Source: Nioella aestuarii (GTDB lineage Bacteria; Pseudomonadota; Alphaproteobacteria; Rhodobacterales; Rhodobacteraceae). From it: a DNA stretch of 64,000 nt. The notes beneath the pieces were generated by a model, which did not search any database, was not told the origin of the DNA, and was given only the letters and a program-made list of their open reading frames with translations. How positions within the stretch are numbered: the first letter of the stretch is position 1; each line of letters begins with the position of its first letter. Below, piece by piece: positions 25,935 through 35,111 of this stretch. The position numbers and the translations under genes were made by a program. The stretch covers positions 124,001 to 188,000 of the forward strand of contig NZ_JBPBBA010000004.1 in NCBI RefSeq assembly GCF_050896395.1, in the 5' to 3' direction.

Positions 25935-26836
25935 CCAAACACCTCCACAAACTCCCGCCATTCCCCGGCGCTCATGCCGGAGGTCTCCTGCGTCACCGCT
26001 TCCCCGGCCAGCCGCCGTCTGATCACCTCGACGCCCTTGCCGCTCAGGCTCACCCCGCCCATCCGGTAATCTTCGAACGCGCCATAGGCGGCGGGGACCC
26101 AGTCCCGCACCATCTCGGCAATCGCCTCCGCATAGACGCGGATTTCATACTGCGCATGGGAATCGGCGCGCAGGCGGAGGAAGTGGAAGAGGTTGTGCAG
26201 GTCGGTCTTCCAATACCATTGCGTGTAGACATTGGCGGGCAGGTTCATGCGCGCAAGCTCTCGCGCCAGGCCCTGCTGGCCGTCCTGGCTCAGCATCGAC
26301 TGGTAATTGTCATAGGCGCGGGTCGAATCGTCCTTGAGGATGCGCAGGACGCGTTCGGCCTCCTCCCCCTGCAGCACGTCCCCGCGCCCCTGGTTGTTGA
26401 CCACGGACTGCGCGGCGAGCGCATCGGGGGCGGGGATGTAGAACTCGCGATCGAGGATCGAGTAGCGGGCGGAATATTCGTTGACGTTCGCCGTGCGGTG
26501 GCGAATCCACTGGCGGGCCACGAAAACGGGCAGTTTGACATGCAGCTTGACCTCGCACATTTCAAACGGGGTGGAGTGCCAGTGGCGCATCAGGTAGCGG
26601 ATCAAGCCACTGTCATCGCGGGCTTTTTTCGTTCCGGCGCCGTAGCTGACACGGGCCGCCTGCACGATGGCGGCATCGTCGCCCATATAGTCCACCACCC
26701 GCACAAAGCCATGGTCCAAAACCGGCTGCGCGGTGTAGAGGTGCTTTTCCATCCCCGGGGCCACCGCGCGCAAAGTGGGTTGCGCATTTTCGCGGGCTGC
26801 GGTGATATCGGCCAATTGATCGTCGCTGAGCGGCAT
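25931..26836 (-). CDS. thyX: Flavin-dependent thymidylate synthase ThyX
   Basis: From ATG 26836 the product has 301 residues. The ThyX signature R-H-R-x(4)-N-E-x-S-x-R is present as RHRTANVNEYSAR around residue 130. The enzyme makes dTMP from dUMP using FAD and methylene-tetrahydrofolate. The reading frame is open for 49 codons further upstream, but that part is unlike the family; AAGAAG precedes the chosen ATG. Divergent from the DUF817 gene. Confidence 0.94.
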   Translation of the reverse strand: MPLSDDQLADITAARENAQPTLRAVAPGMEKHLYTAQPVLDHGFVRVVDYMGDDAAIVQAARVSYGAGTKKARDDSGLIRYLMRHWHSTPFEMCEVKLHVKLPVFVARQWIRHRTANVNEYSARYSILDREFYIPAPDALAAQSVVNNQGRGDVLQGEEAERVLRILKDDSTRAYDNYQSMLSQDGQQGLARELARMNLPANVYTQWYWKTDLHNLFHFLRLRADSHAQYEIRVYAEAIAEMVRDWVPAAYGAFEDYRMGGVSLSGKGVEVIRRRLAGEAVTQETSGMSAGEWREFVEVFG

Positions 26837-26925
26837 CGTTTTTCTTTCTTCTTCGGGGAATCGCGCGTTTCCCATATTTTGCCCCACCGGGGCGCAGGAC
26901 CGCAAGATAAAGGGGCATTTTAAGC

Positions 26926-27831
26926 ATGGCAGATCGCGGAACCGCCTTTCTGGAACGCCGTTTGGGGGATTGGGCGCGGGCAAGGTTGCACCCTTACGCG
27001 GCCGAATTCATAATGTTCGTCCTGAAACAGGGATGGGCCGCGATGTTCGGCATCCTGTTCCTGGTGGCGATCATCGGCACCAAGGCGGTCTGGCAGGAGG
27101 GATGGGCGCTGGCGCGATACGACGCGCTGTTCCTGTTTGCGGTGGTGACGCAGGTGGCGTTTGTCTGGCTGCGGCTGGAGGAGTGGGAGGAGGTGAAGGT
27201 GATCGCGCTCTTCCACCTCACCGGCACCATCATGGAAATCTTCAAGCTGGCGCAGGGATCATGGGATTACCCGGAGCAGGGGATTTTCGAGATCGGCGGC
27301 GTGCCGCTTTTTTCCGGCTTCATGTATGCATGCGTGGGCAGCTATATCGCCCGCGTGATCCGCATCTTTCATATGGAGTTCGCGCCTTACCCGCCCTTCT
27401 GGACCACGGTGCTGCTGGCGGGCGCGATCTACGGCAATTTCTTCGCCCATCATTTCCTGCCCGATATCCGGGTGGGGCTGTTTCTGGCCACGGTGCTGCT
27501 GTTTTGGCGCACCCGCATCTGGTTCTTCCCCGGCACCGACCCGCGCTGGATGCCGTTGCCTGTGGCCGCGGGGCTGGCGGCCGTCTTCATCTGGATCGCC
27601 GAGAATATCGGCACCGTCACGCGCACATGGGCCTATGCGGGGCAGGGGCAGTTCGACATGGTGTCGCTCGGCAAGCTCGGGTCGTGGTATCTGCTGCTCT
27701 ATGTCAGCTTCGTGACCGTAACGATCATCATGCGGGACGAGTTGAAGCCCCATCCGGTTCGCCCCGCCCCACGAGAAATTTATCGCGGTCCCCACGCGAC
27801 AAGTGACACAAGCCGCGCTACCATTCCCTGA
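26926..27831 (+). CDS. DUF817-family membrane protein
   Basis: 301 residues with about eight helices. The recognisable DUF817 features are L-K-Q-G-W-A-A-M-F-G-I-L-F near the N-terminus and K-L-A-Q-G-S-W-D-Y-P-E-Q in the middle, with F-S-G-F-M-Y-A-C-V-G-S-Y following. Charged residues inside membrane segments hint at a carotenoid-cyclase-like or enzyme fold, but the role is unknown. Starts 89 bp from divergent thyX. Confidence 0.85.
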   Translation: MADRGTAFLERRLGDWARARLHPYAAEFIMFVLKQGWAAMFGILFLVAIIGTKAVWQEGWALARYDALFLFAVVTQVAFVWLRLEEWEEVKVIALFHLTGTIMEIFKLAQGSWDYPEQGIFEIGGVPLFSGFMYACVGSYIARVIRIFHMEFAPYPPFWTTVLLAGAIYGNFFAHHFLPDIRVGLFLATVLLFWRTRIWFFPGTDPRWMPLPVAAGLAAVFIWIAENIGTVTRTWAYAGQGQFDMVSLGKLGSWYLLLYVSFVTVTIIMRDELKPHPVRPAPREIYRGPHATSDTSRATIP

Positions 27832-27850
27832 AACGAACAGGGAAATCGGA

Positions 27851-28279
27851 ATGGCACTCAAATATCTCCACACCATGGTCCGGGTGAAGGATCTGGAGGC
27901 CAGCATGGCCTTCTATGCGCTTCTGGGTCTCGTCGAGACCCGCCGCTATGACAGCGAGGCTGGACGCTTTACCAATGTCTTCATGGCCCCGCCAGAGCAT
28001 CCCGAATGCCCACTGGAGCTGACCTATAACTGGGATGGGGATGAGGGGCTGCCCTCGGACAGTCGCCATTTCGGGCATCTCGCCTATGGGGTCGATAATA
28101 TCTACGAGCTGTGCCAGCACCTGATGGACAATGGCGTGACGATCAATCGTCCGCCCCGCGAAGGGCGCATGGCCTTCGTACGCTCGCCGGACAATGTCTC
28201 GGTGGAGTTTCTGCAAAACGGTGAGGCATTGCCCCCGGCAGAGCCCTGGGCCAGCATGGAAAGCACCGGCCATTGGTGA
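27851..28279 (+). CDS. gloA: Glyoxalase I-like VOC protein
   Basis: 142 residues from ATG 27851, with two beta-alpha-beta-beta-beta modules. The start M-V-R-V-K-D-L-E-A-S-M-A-F-Y fits lactoylglutathione lyase, and a metal-binding set appears as H7 (L-H-T-M), E in L-E-L-T-Y-N-W, H in F-G-H-L-A-Y and E in V-S-V-E-F-L. It isomerises the methylglyoxal-glutathione hemithioacetal. It overlaps the next gene by four bases. Confidence 0.85.
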   Translation: MALKYLHTMVRVKDLEASMAFYALLGLVETRRYDSEAGRFTNVFMAPPEHPECPLELTYNWDGDEGLPSDSRHFGHLAYGVDNIYELCQHLMDNGVTINRPPREGRMAFVRSPDNVSVEFLQNGEALPPAEPWASMESTGHW

Positions 28280-28962
28280 TCCGAGCCGCCCTCCTGGCGC
28301 TTGTGATGGCGCTGCTTTCGGGTCCGGCTGTCGCGCAGCAGACCTGCAGGCTGGCGCTGTTGCTGGCGCTTGATGTCTCGGCCTCGGTCGATGAGGCCGA
28401 GCACCAGATCCAGCGCAACGGATTGGCGGCGGCGCTGCTGGCGCCGGAAGTGCTCGACCCGCTTCTGAACGGTCCGGGCCCGGTGGCGTTGGCGATCTAT
28501 GAATGGTCGGGGCGGTTTCAGCAGGACGTGATCTCGGATTGGCGTTTGGTCACCTCGCGCGCGCAGGTGCTGGAGATCGTGGAAGAACTGCAGACCACCC
28601 CGCGCACCACAGGTGAGTTTCCCACGGCCATCGGCTATGCGATCGGTTTCGCCGCCACGATGTTCGAACGCGCGCCGCCCTGTCTTTTCCAAACGCTCGA
28701 CGTGGCAGGGGACGGCCAGAACAACGATGGCTTTGCCCCGGCGCTGGCCTATGAACATTTCCCCCTCGACGGAGTCACGGTGAACGGTCTTGCGATTGGC
28801 GGGGCGAGCCGCCGGATCGAGGAATATTTCGCAGCAGAGATCATACGCGGTCCCGGATCCTTCGTGGAACATGCCCTGAACCATCAGGAATTCGAGGACG
28901 CCATGCGCCGCAAGCTGGAACGAGAGCTGCGGGTGATGGTGCTTGGCGCGCTCACGCCTTGA
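28276..28962 (+). CDS. DUF1194 (von Willebrand A-like) secreted protein
   Basis: 228 residues from GTG 28276, which overlaps the gloA stop (GTGA). N-terminal signal peptide ends in V-A-Q-Q. D-V-S-A-S-V-D-E near residue 32 is the D-x-S-x-S metal-ion site of a VWA fold, as is usual for DUF1194. A TTG one codon upstream also exists. Likely periplasmic; role unknown. Confidence 0.82.
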   Translation: MIRAALLALVMALLSGPAVAQQTCRLALLLALDVSASVDEAEHQIQRNGLAAALLAPEVLDPLLNGPGPVALAIYEWSGRFQQDVISDWRLVTSRAQVLEIVEELQTTPRTTGEFPTAIGYAIGFAATMFERAPPCLFQTLDVAGDGQNNDGFAPALAYEHFPLDGVTVNGLAIGGASRRIEEYFAAEIIRGPGSFVEHALNHQEFEDAMRRKLERELRVMVLGALTP

Positions 28963-29027
28963 CGCTTTCAGCTTGGATCGAATGTCTCGGGGGAGCTGGA
29001 AGGCGACGGGGGTGGCAGCGCCCCAGA

Positions 29028-29121
29028 AACGCTCTTGCAAGAGCGTTGTGCGCGGCCCGGCCCCGTGACGTCTGGAACGCGCCCGAACCGGGCGCGCGGG
29101 TCGATGCGCGCGAAGCGCGCA
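29028..29121. repeat. Three consecutive hairpins between converging genes
   Basis: A perfect 20-bp palindrome at 29028-29047 (AACGCTCTTG and its complement) is followed by CGCGCCCG/CGGGCGCG (29078-29096, loop AAC) and TGCGCGC/GCGCGCA (29105-29121, loop GAA). They lie between the DUF1194 and Mth938-like stops and may act as terminators or mRNA-stabilising structures. Confidence 0.7.
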
Positions 29122-29131
29122 GCGAAATCCC

Positions 29132-29485
29132 TCAGACAGGCAGCAACGCCGCGCCTACGCGGCGGCCTTCGGCCAGCAACACGTTATAGGTCCGCGCAGC
29201 AGAGGGCGATCCCATCGGCTCCAGCGGCAGCTCAGCGGCCTCCAGCACCCGGCGCAAATCGGCGGGCAGGGGGCTCATGTCCGCGCCGGTCCCGATCAGC
29301 AGCACATCAAGCGCGCCGGCCAGCGCCACTAGCGCGCCGGTATCGGTCAGCCCGCCCCAGGCGCGCACACCGTCCGGCAGGCACAGGACCGGCCCCTGAA
29401 AGACCTCTCCGCCAACCCGAAAAAACCCCGGTCCATAGCCATCGACCGGCCGCGCCTCACCAAAGCTGATCTCGTTCAACTGCAT
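29132..29485 (-). CDS. Mth938-like domain protein
   Basis: A protein of 117 residues with the Mth938 fold signature: Y-G-x-G-F-F-R-V-G near residue 17, L-L-I-G-T-G-A near residue 63, and a conserved tail T-Y-N-V-L-L-A-E-G-R-R-V-G-A-A-L. No catalytic activity is known for these single-domain proteins; a human relative assists complex I assembly. It ends the yajC-secDF cluster. Confidence 0.85.
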   Translation of the reverse strand: MQLNEISFGEARPVDGYGPGFFRVGGEVFQGPVLCLPDGVRAWGGLTDTGALVALAGALDVLLIGTGADMSPLPADLRRVLEAAELPLEPMGSPSAARTYNVLLAEGRRVGAALLPV

Positions 29486-29499
29486 CTTGTCGCGTCCTC

Positions 29500-30252
29500 T
29501 CAGTCCCAGATCGGCAACCCGGTCAGCAGCGCCACCCCGATCACCCCGTAGGCAGCCCCTCGATAAAGCTTTTCGTGACGCGGATCAAACAGCGCCTGCC
29601 CCATCAGCGAGGTCAGGAAGTAGGGCACCGACAGGAGCAGCGCCAGAACCACCACACCGAACCCCACCGATCCGCGCAACAAGAGATTGCCGACAACAAC
29701 CACATCCAGCATGGCGAGGAACAGGATCGTGTTGGCCCGGACAGATGCCACACCGGTTTGCCCGGCCAGATAGAACAGGATGACCGCAGGCCCGGTCAGC
29801 CCGGTCAGGCCGCCGAGCCCACCTGCTGCTGCGCCGATGCCCAAAAGTCCCGGAAGCGCAACCTGCCCACGATAGCGCCAGCCCGCGATCAAAGCTGTCA
29901 GGGTGATCATGGCCACCCCAGCCACGATCCAGCGTACAGCGTCGCGGTCCAGCTGGGTCAGCAGCGACAGTCCAAGCGGCACCGTCACGAGCGCCGCCAG
30001 CCCCATGGTGCCCACCTCGCGCCGGTCCGCCTGTCCCCAGGCCCGCGGCAGCAGGGCTGCGGTGCTGGCCACGCCGGTCAGCGTGATCAAGGCTATGACG
30101 ATCTCGGGTTCCAGAAAGATGCCCGCCACCGGGACAAAGATCAGGGCCGTTCCAAAGCCGGTGAATCCGCGCACAATTCCGGCGGCTGCGATGGTCAGCA
30201 GAAGCCAGACCAGCCCCGGTGTTTCCAGGGCTGTGGCCAGGATCTCAGGCAT
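29500..30252 (-). CDS. TauE/SafE-family anion exporter
   Basis: 250 residues, about eight helices, with the family hallmark G-x-x-x-G-F-x-G-x-G (V-R-G-F-T-G-F-G-T-A near residue 28) and its C-terminal repeat G-G-L-G-G-L-T-G-L-T-G-P. TSUP proteins export sulfite, sulfoacetate or similar anions. It overlaps the secF stop by eight bases. Confidence 0.85.
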   Translation of the reverse strand: MPEILATALETPGLVWLLLTIAAAGIVRGFTGFGTALIFVPVAGIFLEPEIVIALITLTGVASTAALLPRAWGQADRREVGTMGLAALVTVPLGLSLLTQLDRDAVRWIVAGVAMITLTALIAGWRYRGQVALPGLLGIGAAAGGLGGLTGLTGPAVILFYLAGQTGVASVRANTILFLAMLDVVVVGNLLLRGSVGFGVVVLALLLSVPYFLTSLMGQALFDPRHEKLYRGAAYGVIGVALLTGLPIWD

Positions 30253-31216
30253 CTATGTTGGCAAACTGAGTGCCGCCACCACCGCCATCGGTTTTGGTCC
30301 AATCCCGCTTGACCCCAAGGCGCATCAGCAGCGACGAGGCCACGAAGACCGAGCTATAGGTCCCGACAATAATACCCCAGATCATCGCGAACACGAACCC
30401 ACGGATTACGTCGCCGCCAAGTACAAACAGGGCGATCAGCGCAATCAGCGTGGTGAACGAGGTCATGAATGTCCGGCTCAGCGTGTCGTTGATCGACACA
30501 TTCAGCAGGTCTTTCAGTTCCATCTTCTTGTATTTGCGCAGGTTCTCGCGGACCCGGTCAAAGACAATCACCGTATCGTTCAGCGAATAGCCGACAATGG
30601 TCAGCAGCGCCGCGATGATGGCCAGATCGAAGCGGATCTGAAGCAGGCAGAAGATACCGATGGTCAGCGTCACGTCATGAACAAGCGCCGCCACCGCGCC
30701 AAGGGAAAACTGCCATTCGAAGCGCAACCAGATGTAGACAAGCACCGCCCCTATCGCGAGCGCCACTGCGATGATGGCGGTCTGCACCAGTTCCCCCGAC
30801 ACGGTTGGGCCGACGCTCTCGACCGAGGGGAAGGTGATGGTGGGATCGACCTGCTGCAAAACGGCCTCGATGGCGGCGATGGTCTCAGCCGTCACCGATT
30901 CCTGGCCGTCCTGGGCCTGCACGTTGATCAGCGTCACATGCTCATCTTCGTCAAAGGTCGGATCAAAGACCTCGGTGATGGAGATATCGCCAAGGTTCAG
31001 TTCTTGCAGGGCCTCTCGGTAAGCCGCAACATCGACAGCGGAGTGGGCATCGGTCCGGATGGTGGTACCGCCCCGGAAATCGATGCCGAAATTCAGGCCA
31101 ACGACGAAAAACAGCACGATCGAGGCGATCACGGCGAGGCAGGACGCCCCAAGCGTAATCGTGTCGAAGCGGAAGAAATTCCAGTTCGTCTCGGACGGAA
31201 CAAGCTTCAGACGCAT
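30245..31216 (-). CDS. secF: Protein translocase subunit SecF
   Basis: 323 residues with six helices. F-G-I-D-F-R-G-G-T follows the first helix, and G-Y-S-L-N-D-T-V-I-V-F-D-R-V-R-E-N lies in the RND-like core. SecDF uses the proton gradient to pull exported chains into the periplasm. Four bases separate it from secD. Confidence 0.95.
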   Translation of the reverse strand: MRLKLVPSETNWNFFRFDTITLGASCLAVIASIVLFFVVGLNFGIDFRGGTTIRTDAHSAVDVAAYREALQELNLGDISITEVFDPTFDEDEHVTLINVQAQDGQESVTAETIAAIEAVLQQVDPTITFPSVESVGPTVSGELVQTAIIAVALAIGAVLVYIWLRFEWQFSLGAVAALVHDVTLTIGIFCLLQIRFDLAIIAALLTIVGYSLNDTVIVFDRVRENLRKYKKMELKDLLNVSINDTLSRTFMTSFTTLIALIALFVLGGDVIRGFVFAMIWGIIVGTYSSVFVASSLLMRLGVKRDWTKTDGGGGGTQFANIDA

Positions 31217-31220
31217 CGGA

Positions 31221-32885
31221 TTACACCTCGATTTTCTTGGGGCGACGGCGTTCGAACCATAGCAGGATCACAAGCCGGGTAACGTAGATGGCGGTAAAGA
31301 CCGAGGTCACGATCCCCAGCCCAAGGGTGATGGCAAAACCCCGCACCGGACCGGATCCCATGACATAGAGGATCACAGCCGTGATGAAGGTGGTAATATT
31401 GGCGTCATAGATCGCCGAGCGGGCTTTTTCGTAGCCAAGCTCGATGGCCCGGGCCGGGCCTTTGGCCGTTTTCAACTCTTCTCGGATGCGCTCGAAAATC
31501 AGCACGTTGGCGTCAACGGCCATACCGATGGTCAGCACGATCCCGGCGATACCGGGCAAGGTCAGTGTCGCCCCAATGGCCGACAACAGCCCAAAGATCA
31601 GCGCCACGTTGATGATCAGCGCGATATTCGCGAAGACACCGAACAGGCCGTAGCTTGCAACCATGAAGATCAGCACCGCAATGCCAGCAACCATGGCCGC
31701 CACTTCGCCTGCGGCGATGCTGTCTGCGCCCAGTTCCGGGCCGATGGTGCGTTCTTCGAGGAAGCTCATCTCGGCAGGCAGGGCGCCTGCGCGCAGCAGA
31801 ACCGCCAGTTCGGTCGACTCCTCCACGGTGAAGTTGCCGCTGATCTGGCCAGAGCCGCCGCAGATTGCCTCTCGGATGGTTGGGGCGGACAGCACTTCGT
31901 CATCCAGCACGATGGCAAAGGGTGCGCCGACATTTTCCTGACTGTAGCGGCAGAAGGTTTGCGCGCCCGAGGTGGTTAGACGGAACGTGACCGACGGCTG
32001 GCCGTTCTGGTCAAAGGCAGGCTGTGCATCCGACAGATCCTCGCCCGACAGAACCGGGGATTGTTCCAGCCGGTAAAGGATGGAGTCGTCTTCCACATCC
32101 GGCACCACGATCTCTCGGGATCCGGCTTCGACATCGCCTTCGCTTCCGCGACCGGTGACGGGATGGAAGGTGAGCTGTGCGGTGGTGCCGATCAGTCGCT
32201 TCAGCTCCTCGGCGCTGCCGATGCCGGGCACCTGGATCAGGATACGCCGCTCGCCCTGCCGCTGAATGGTGGGTTCGCGGGTGCCGACCTCATCAACGCG
32301 GCGGCGCACGATCTCGATCGACTGGCGCATGGTGCGGTCATTGGTGGCGGCGCGTTCGGCCTCGGACAGGGTGACGATGATGGTATCACCCTCGGCCCGG
32401 ATATCGAGCGTCATCGCTCCAACGGCTGTTACGCTGCTAACCGGCTGGGACAGCGTTCGAACGGCGGCCAGTGCGGCGTTCATTCCATCGGGTTGGGAAA
32501 TCCGCACATGCAGCTCGTCTGCGGGCGAGTCCTGACGGCGGATGGTGCCGACCGTCTCACGCTCTTCGCGCAGGATGTCGCGAACCGCAGGCCAGAGCGC
32601 ATCCATCCGCGACTCATAGACGTCTTCAACCTGAACCTCGGCCAAAAGATGTGCGCCGCCGCGCAGGTCGAGACCGAGATTGACAAGCGAGGAGGGCAGG
32701 AAGCCGGGCCAGCCCGCCAGGTCTTCGGCCACGTCTTCCTCGGTCGCGAGGCCGGCCTCGATGGCGGCAACGGCGTCGTTATGGCGTTCCACCCGGGGGT
32801 AGAACAGATTGGGAATCGCAAACGCGAGCCCGAGGGCGACGAGGCCCCAGATCAGAACCCGGTTCCAGAGGGGGATATTGAGCAT
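31221..32885 (-). CDS. secD: Protein translocase subunit SecD
   Basis: 554 residues. Begins MLNIPLWNRVLIWG, with D-L-R-G-G-A-H-L-L after the first helix (D1 motif), a large periplasmic domain to about residue 380, and five C-terminal helices with G-M-A-V-D-A-N-V-L-I-F-E-R-I-R-E. Standard alphaproteobacterial length. Sits in yajC-secD-secF. Confidence 0.96.
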   Translation of the reverse strand: MLNIPLWNRVLIWGLVALGLAFAIPNLFYPRVERHNDAVAAIEAGLATEEDVAEDLAGWPGFLPSSLVNLGLDLRGGAHLLAEVQVEDVYESRMDALWPAVRDILREERETVGTIRRQDSPADELHVRISQPDGMNAALAAVRTLSQPVSSVTAVGAMTLDIRAEGDTIIVTLSEAERAATNDRTMRQSIEIVRRRVDEVGTREPTIQRQGERRILIQVPGIGSAEELKRLIGTTAQLTFHPVTGRGSEGDVEAGSREIVVPDVEDDSILYRLEQSPVLSGEDLSDAQPAFDQNGQPSVTFRLTTSGAQTFCRYSQENVGAPFAIVLDDEVLSAPTIREAICGGSGQISGNFTVEESTELAVLLRAGALPAEMSFLEERTIGPELGADSIAAGEVAAMVAGIAVLIFMVASYGLFGVFANIALIINVALIFGLLSAIGATLTLPGIAGIVLTIGMAVDANVLIFERIREELKTAKGPARAIELGYEKARSAIYDANITTFITAVILYVMGSGPVRGFAITLGLGIVTSVFTAIYVTRLVILLWFERRRPKKIEV

Positions 32886-32905
32886 CGTCGCGCCTTCAGG
32901 TCTGA

Positions 32906-33187
32906 TTATTCGCTTGCGGGTTCGGTCTTGTTTACAACGCGCACGATGGTGCTGCGCACGACACGGACCTTGACGCCTTCGGCCAATTCGACCTCGATTT
33001 CCTCATCGTCCTTGACCTTGGTGATCTTGCCGATGAAGCCGCCCGAGGTGATCACCTGATCGCCCCGGCGCAGGGCCTCGATCATCGCCTGATGTTGCTT
33101 GCGCTGCTGCTGCTGCGGGCGGATCATCAGGAAATACATGATCACGAAGATCAGGATAAGCGGGATAAAGCTGCCGATGGCTTCCAT
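32906..33187 (-). CDS. yajC: Preprotein translocase subunit YajC
   Basis: From ATG 33187 the product has 93 residues: one helix followed by M-I-R-P-Q-Q-Q-Q-R-K, then G-D-x-V-I-T-x-G-G. This is the YajC pattern. It is an inner-membrane partner of SecDF. The open frame continues far upstream, but that part has no YajC similarity. Confidence 0.93.
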   Translation of the reverse strand: MEAIGSFIPLILIFVIMYFLMIRPQQQQRKQHQAMIEALRRGDQVITSGGFIGKITKVKDDEEIEVELAEGVKVRVVRSTIVRVVNKTEPASE

Positions 33188-33377
33188 TCTGGGGCGTCCT
33201 TTTTTGGTCCGTGGCACGGGTGGCCAAAGCTGAGTGCGCCCCCGTGAAATCGGCGGCACGTTACTGGCGCAAAAGGAGAAGCGCAAGGCGCGCTGGCGGC
33301 GATTGCCCCTCCCCAAGGCCGGATAATGGGGGATATGGTGCGAGTTAGGGAAAACGCAATGCGTGAGAGGGTGGTTA

Positions 33378-33727
33378 ATGAGTGACACAGTGACGTTGCC
33401 GGTCAGCCCGGAGACCTTCTGGGGGCTGACCTTACTTGCGCGGAGATGCAGGGGGCTGACTTCAGGGGTGCGAAGATGAGTGAGTGCACATACCTCACAG
33501 CGGCTACTCTTCGAGGTGCCGATGTGAGGTATGTGAATGAAACAACCATTGCACAGTTGCGGGACCATTGGGGAGATATTTTCGCTGATGGAAAGGTGCA
33601 AGTCCCTGAACGTGCGCGCCCGGAACACTGGGCAGATGATGAACTTAGCTGGAGTTACTTCCGTTCTCGTTGGCACGCCTGGCAGGAAACTCTGCTCGAT
33701 TTCGACCCCTCCTGGCGCGGCGAGTAG
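33378..33727 (+). pseudogene. Pentapeptide-repeat protein broken by a one-base frameshift
   Basis: An ATG at 33378 with the strong ribosome site GAGAGGGTGG opens MSDTVTLPVSPETFWG and then leaves frame at the G-run near 33420. The adjacent frame continues as L-G-A-D-L-T-C-A-E-M-Q-G-A-D-F-R-G-A-K, typical A(D/N)LxG pentapeptide repeats, up to a stop at 33727. One extra G in the run (5 to 6) would restore a single protein of about 116 residues. The C-terminal W-A-D-D-E-L-S-W-S-Y-F-R is a common ending of such proteins. Either a true frameshift or a base-calling error at a homopolymer. Confidence 0.6.
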
Positions 33728-33751
33728 CCCCTACGACGTTCCGCGCCCCAT

Positions 33752-33787
33752 GAAAAAACGCCGCGAGCGGTGTCCCCCTCGCGGCGT
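33752..33787 (-). terminator. Intrinsic terminator below cspA
   Basis: ACGCCGCGAG (33758-33767) pairs with CTCGCGGCGT (33778-33787). On the minus strand it is followed by a run of six T. Its position 28 bp beyond the cspA stop fits. Confidence 0.85.
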
Positions 33788-33814
33788 CTTTCGTTTTCCG
33801 GATCACCGGATGGT

Positions 33815-34021
33815 TCAGAGCTTTTGCAGCTCCACCGCCGAGGCGCGGCCGTCGCGGCCTTCGCGCAGCTCGTAGCCGATTTTCTCGTTATCGGCGAGGC
33901 CGGTTAGCCCCGATCGTTCCACGGCCGAGATGTGCACAAACACATCCTTGCCGCCGTCGTCGGGCGCGATGAAGCCATAACCTTTGGTGGTGTTGAACCA
34001 TTTTACGGTGCCAGTGGGCAT
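33815..34021 (-). CDS. cspA: Cold-shock-domain protein
   Basis: 68 residues: MPTGTVKWFNTTKGYGFIAP with RNP1 (K-G-Y-G-F-I) and RNP2 (D-V-F-V-H-I) RNA-binding motifs. It acts as an RNA chaperone. The roughly 200-bp leader upstream is consistent with the usual cold-regulated long 5' untranslated region. Confidence 0.93.
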   Translation of the reverse strand: MPTGTVKWFNTTKGYGFIAPDDGGKDVFVHISAVERSGLTGLADNEKIGYELREGRDGRASAVELQKL

Positions 34022-34233
34022 GTCCGTTCTTCCTTCTCAAGTCTTCCTTGGTGCCACCCACGAGATGCGGCGGCGTGGTGCCGACAGACGACCCCTGCCT
34101 GACGTCCTTTAGAGAGCGGGACAGCGAAAACCTGTTGTCACGGCAGAAAAGATGGGGTGATTTCAGAAAAACGCAAGAAATTTCGTGCGGCTGTCATGGG
34201 AATGTCATGGGGTTGCACGGCAAGGAGGCATGA

Positions 34234-34560
34234 ATGGAACTCTACGGTCTGAAAACCTGCGATACCTGCCGGAAGGCGCTGAAAACACTCGAAGGGGCGG
34301 GGCATCTGGTAAATTTTGTGGATGTGCGGGCCGCGCCTTTGGGGGCGGATAAGCTGGCCGAGTTTTTGGCCGCGTTCGGGGATGCGCTGGTCAATACCCG
34401 GTCGACCACATGGCGTGGCTTGTCGGAAGAGGAGCGCAAGGGCGCACCTTCCGATCTGCTGGCCGCGAACCCCGCCTTGATGAAGCGCCCCGTGATCCGG
34501 GCGGATGACGGGACGCTCTACTTAGGCTGGGGCAAGGATGTTCAGGCCACGCTGGTCTGA
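34234..34560 (+). CDS. ArsC/Spx-family protein
   Basis: A 108-residue thioredoxin-fold protein with a redox C-D-T-C (residues 9-12) and the ArsC-type motif R-P-V-I-R-A-D-D near residue 85. It lacks the R-x-x-R catalytic set of true arsenate reductases at readable positions, so an Spx/YffB-like role is equally possible. AAGGAGG precedes the ATG. Its stop lies inside the DoxX gene, with which it converges. Confidence 0.8.
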   Translation: MELYGLKTCDTCRKALKTLEGAGHLVNFVDVRAAPLGADKLAEFLAAFGDALVNTRSTTWRGLSEEERKGAPSDLLAANPALMKRPVIRADDGTLYLGWGKDVQATLV

Positions 34561-35111
34561 GGCAAGGCGCGGGCGCGCAGGGCGGCGTCAACGGACACCG
34601 GTCCGGCGCCCCGGAACACCATATAGGCCAGAAGGAACACCCAGAAGGCGCGCTGATCGAGGATCAGGGCATCGGAACCCGCATCGAACCATGCACCGAT
34701 TACATCGGCACTGACCCCATGGCCGACGATATCGACATAGCTTTGCACAACGACAAAGCCGATCATTCCAAGTGAGGCCAGCCGGGTGAAGAGGCCAAGC
34801 ACGATCAGCGCGGGAAGGATGAATTCGGCCCAGGTGCCAGCGACCACCACCAGCCGCCAGAACGTGCCAAGCTGGCTGGCGTCATAGCCCACGGCCTCGG
34901 ACATGCGGGGCAGGATCTGCACATAGGCATTGAAATTGGGCTGGAAGAGGCCGGTGAATCCCTCGCCAAGCTTGGTCAGTCCGGAATTCCAGTAATAGAC
35001 CATCAGGGTTGCGGCAAAGACGAAGCGCGCAAGCGTCGGCATCAGGATCGGCGCAAGGGTGGTTTCCAGCGCGGTGAAGATACGGTTGTGCAGGGAGACG
35101 AGGGCCATCAT
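34542..35111 (-). CDS. bufD: DoxX-family membrane protein of the bufferin operon
   Basis: 189 residues, about four helices, with the DoxX layout L-A-R-F-V-F-A-A-T-L and Y-W-N-S-G-L-T-K-L. Last gene of the operon; its ATG overlaps the DUF2063 stop by four bases. Membrane DoxX proteins often accompany DUF692 operons. Symbol follows published bufferin nomenclature from memory. Confidence 0.8.
   Translation of the reverse strand: MMALVSLHNRIFTALETTLAPILMPTLARFVFAATLMVYYWNSGLTKLGEGFTGLFQPNFNAYVQILPRMSEAVGYDASQLGTFWRLVVVAGTWAEFILPALIVLGLFTRLASLGMIGFVVVQSYVDIVGHGVSADVIGAWFDAGSDALILDQRAFWVFLLAYMVFRGAGPVSVDAALRARALPQTSVA

Noticed and set aside
30000..31282. Long plus-strand frame opposite secF
   Set aside because: Antisense of secF and the TauE/SafE gene, with a His/Arg/Gln-rich product typical of shadow frames.
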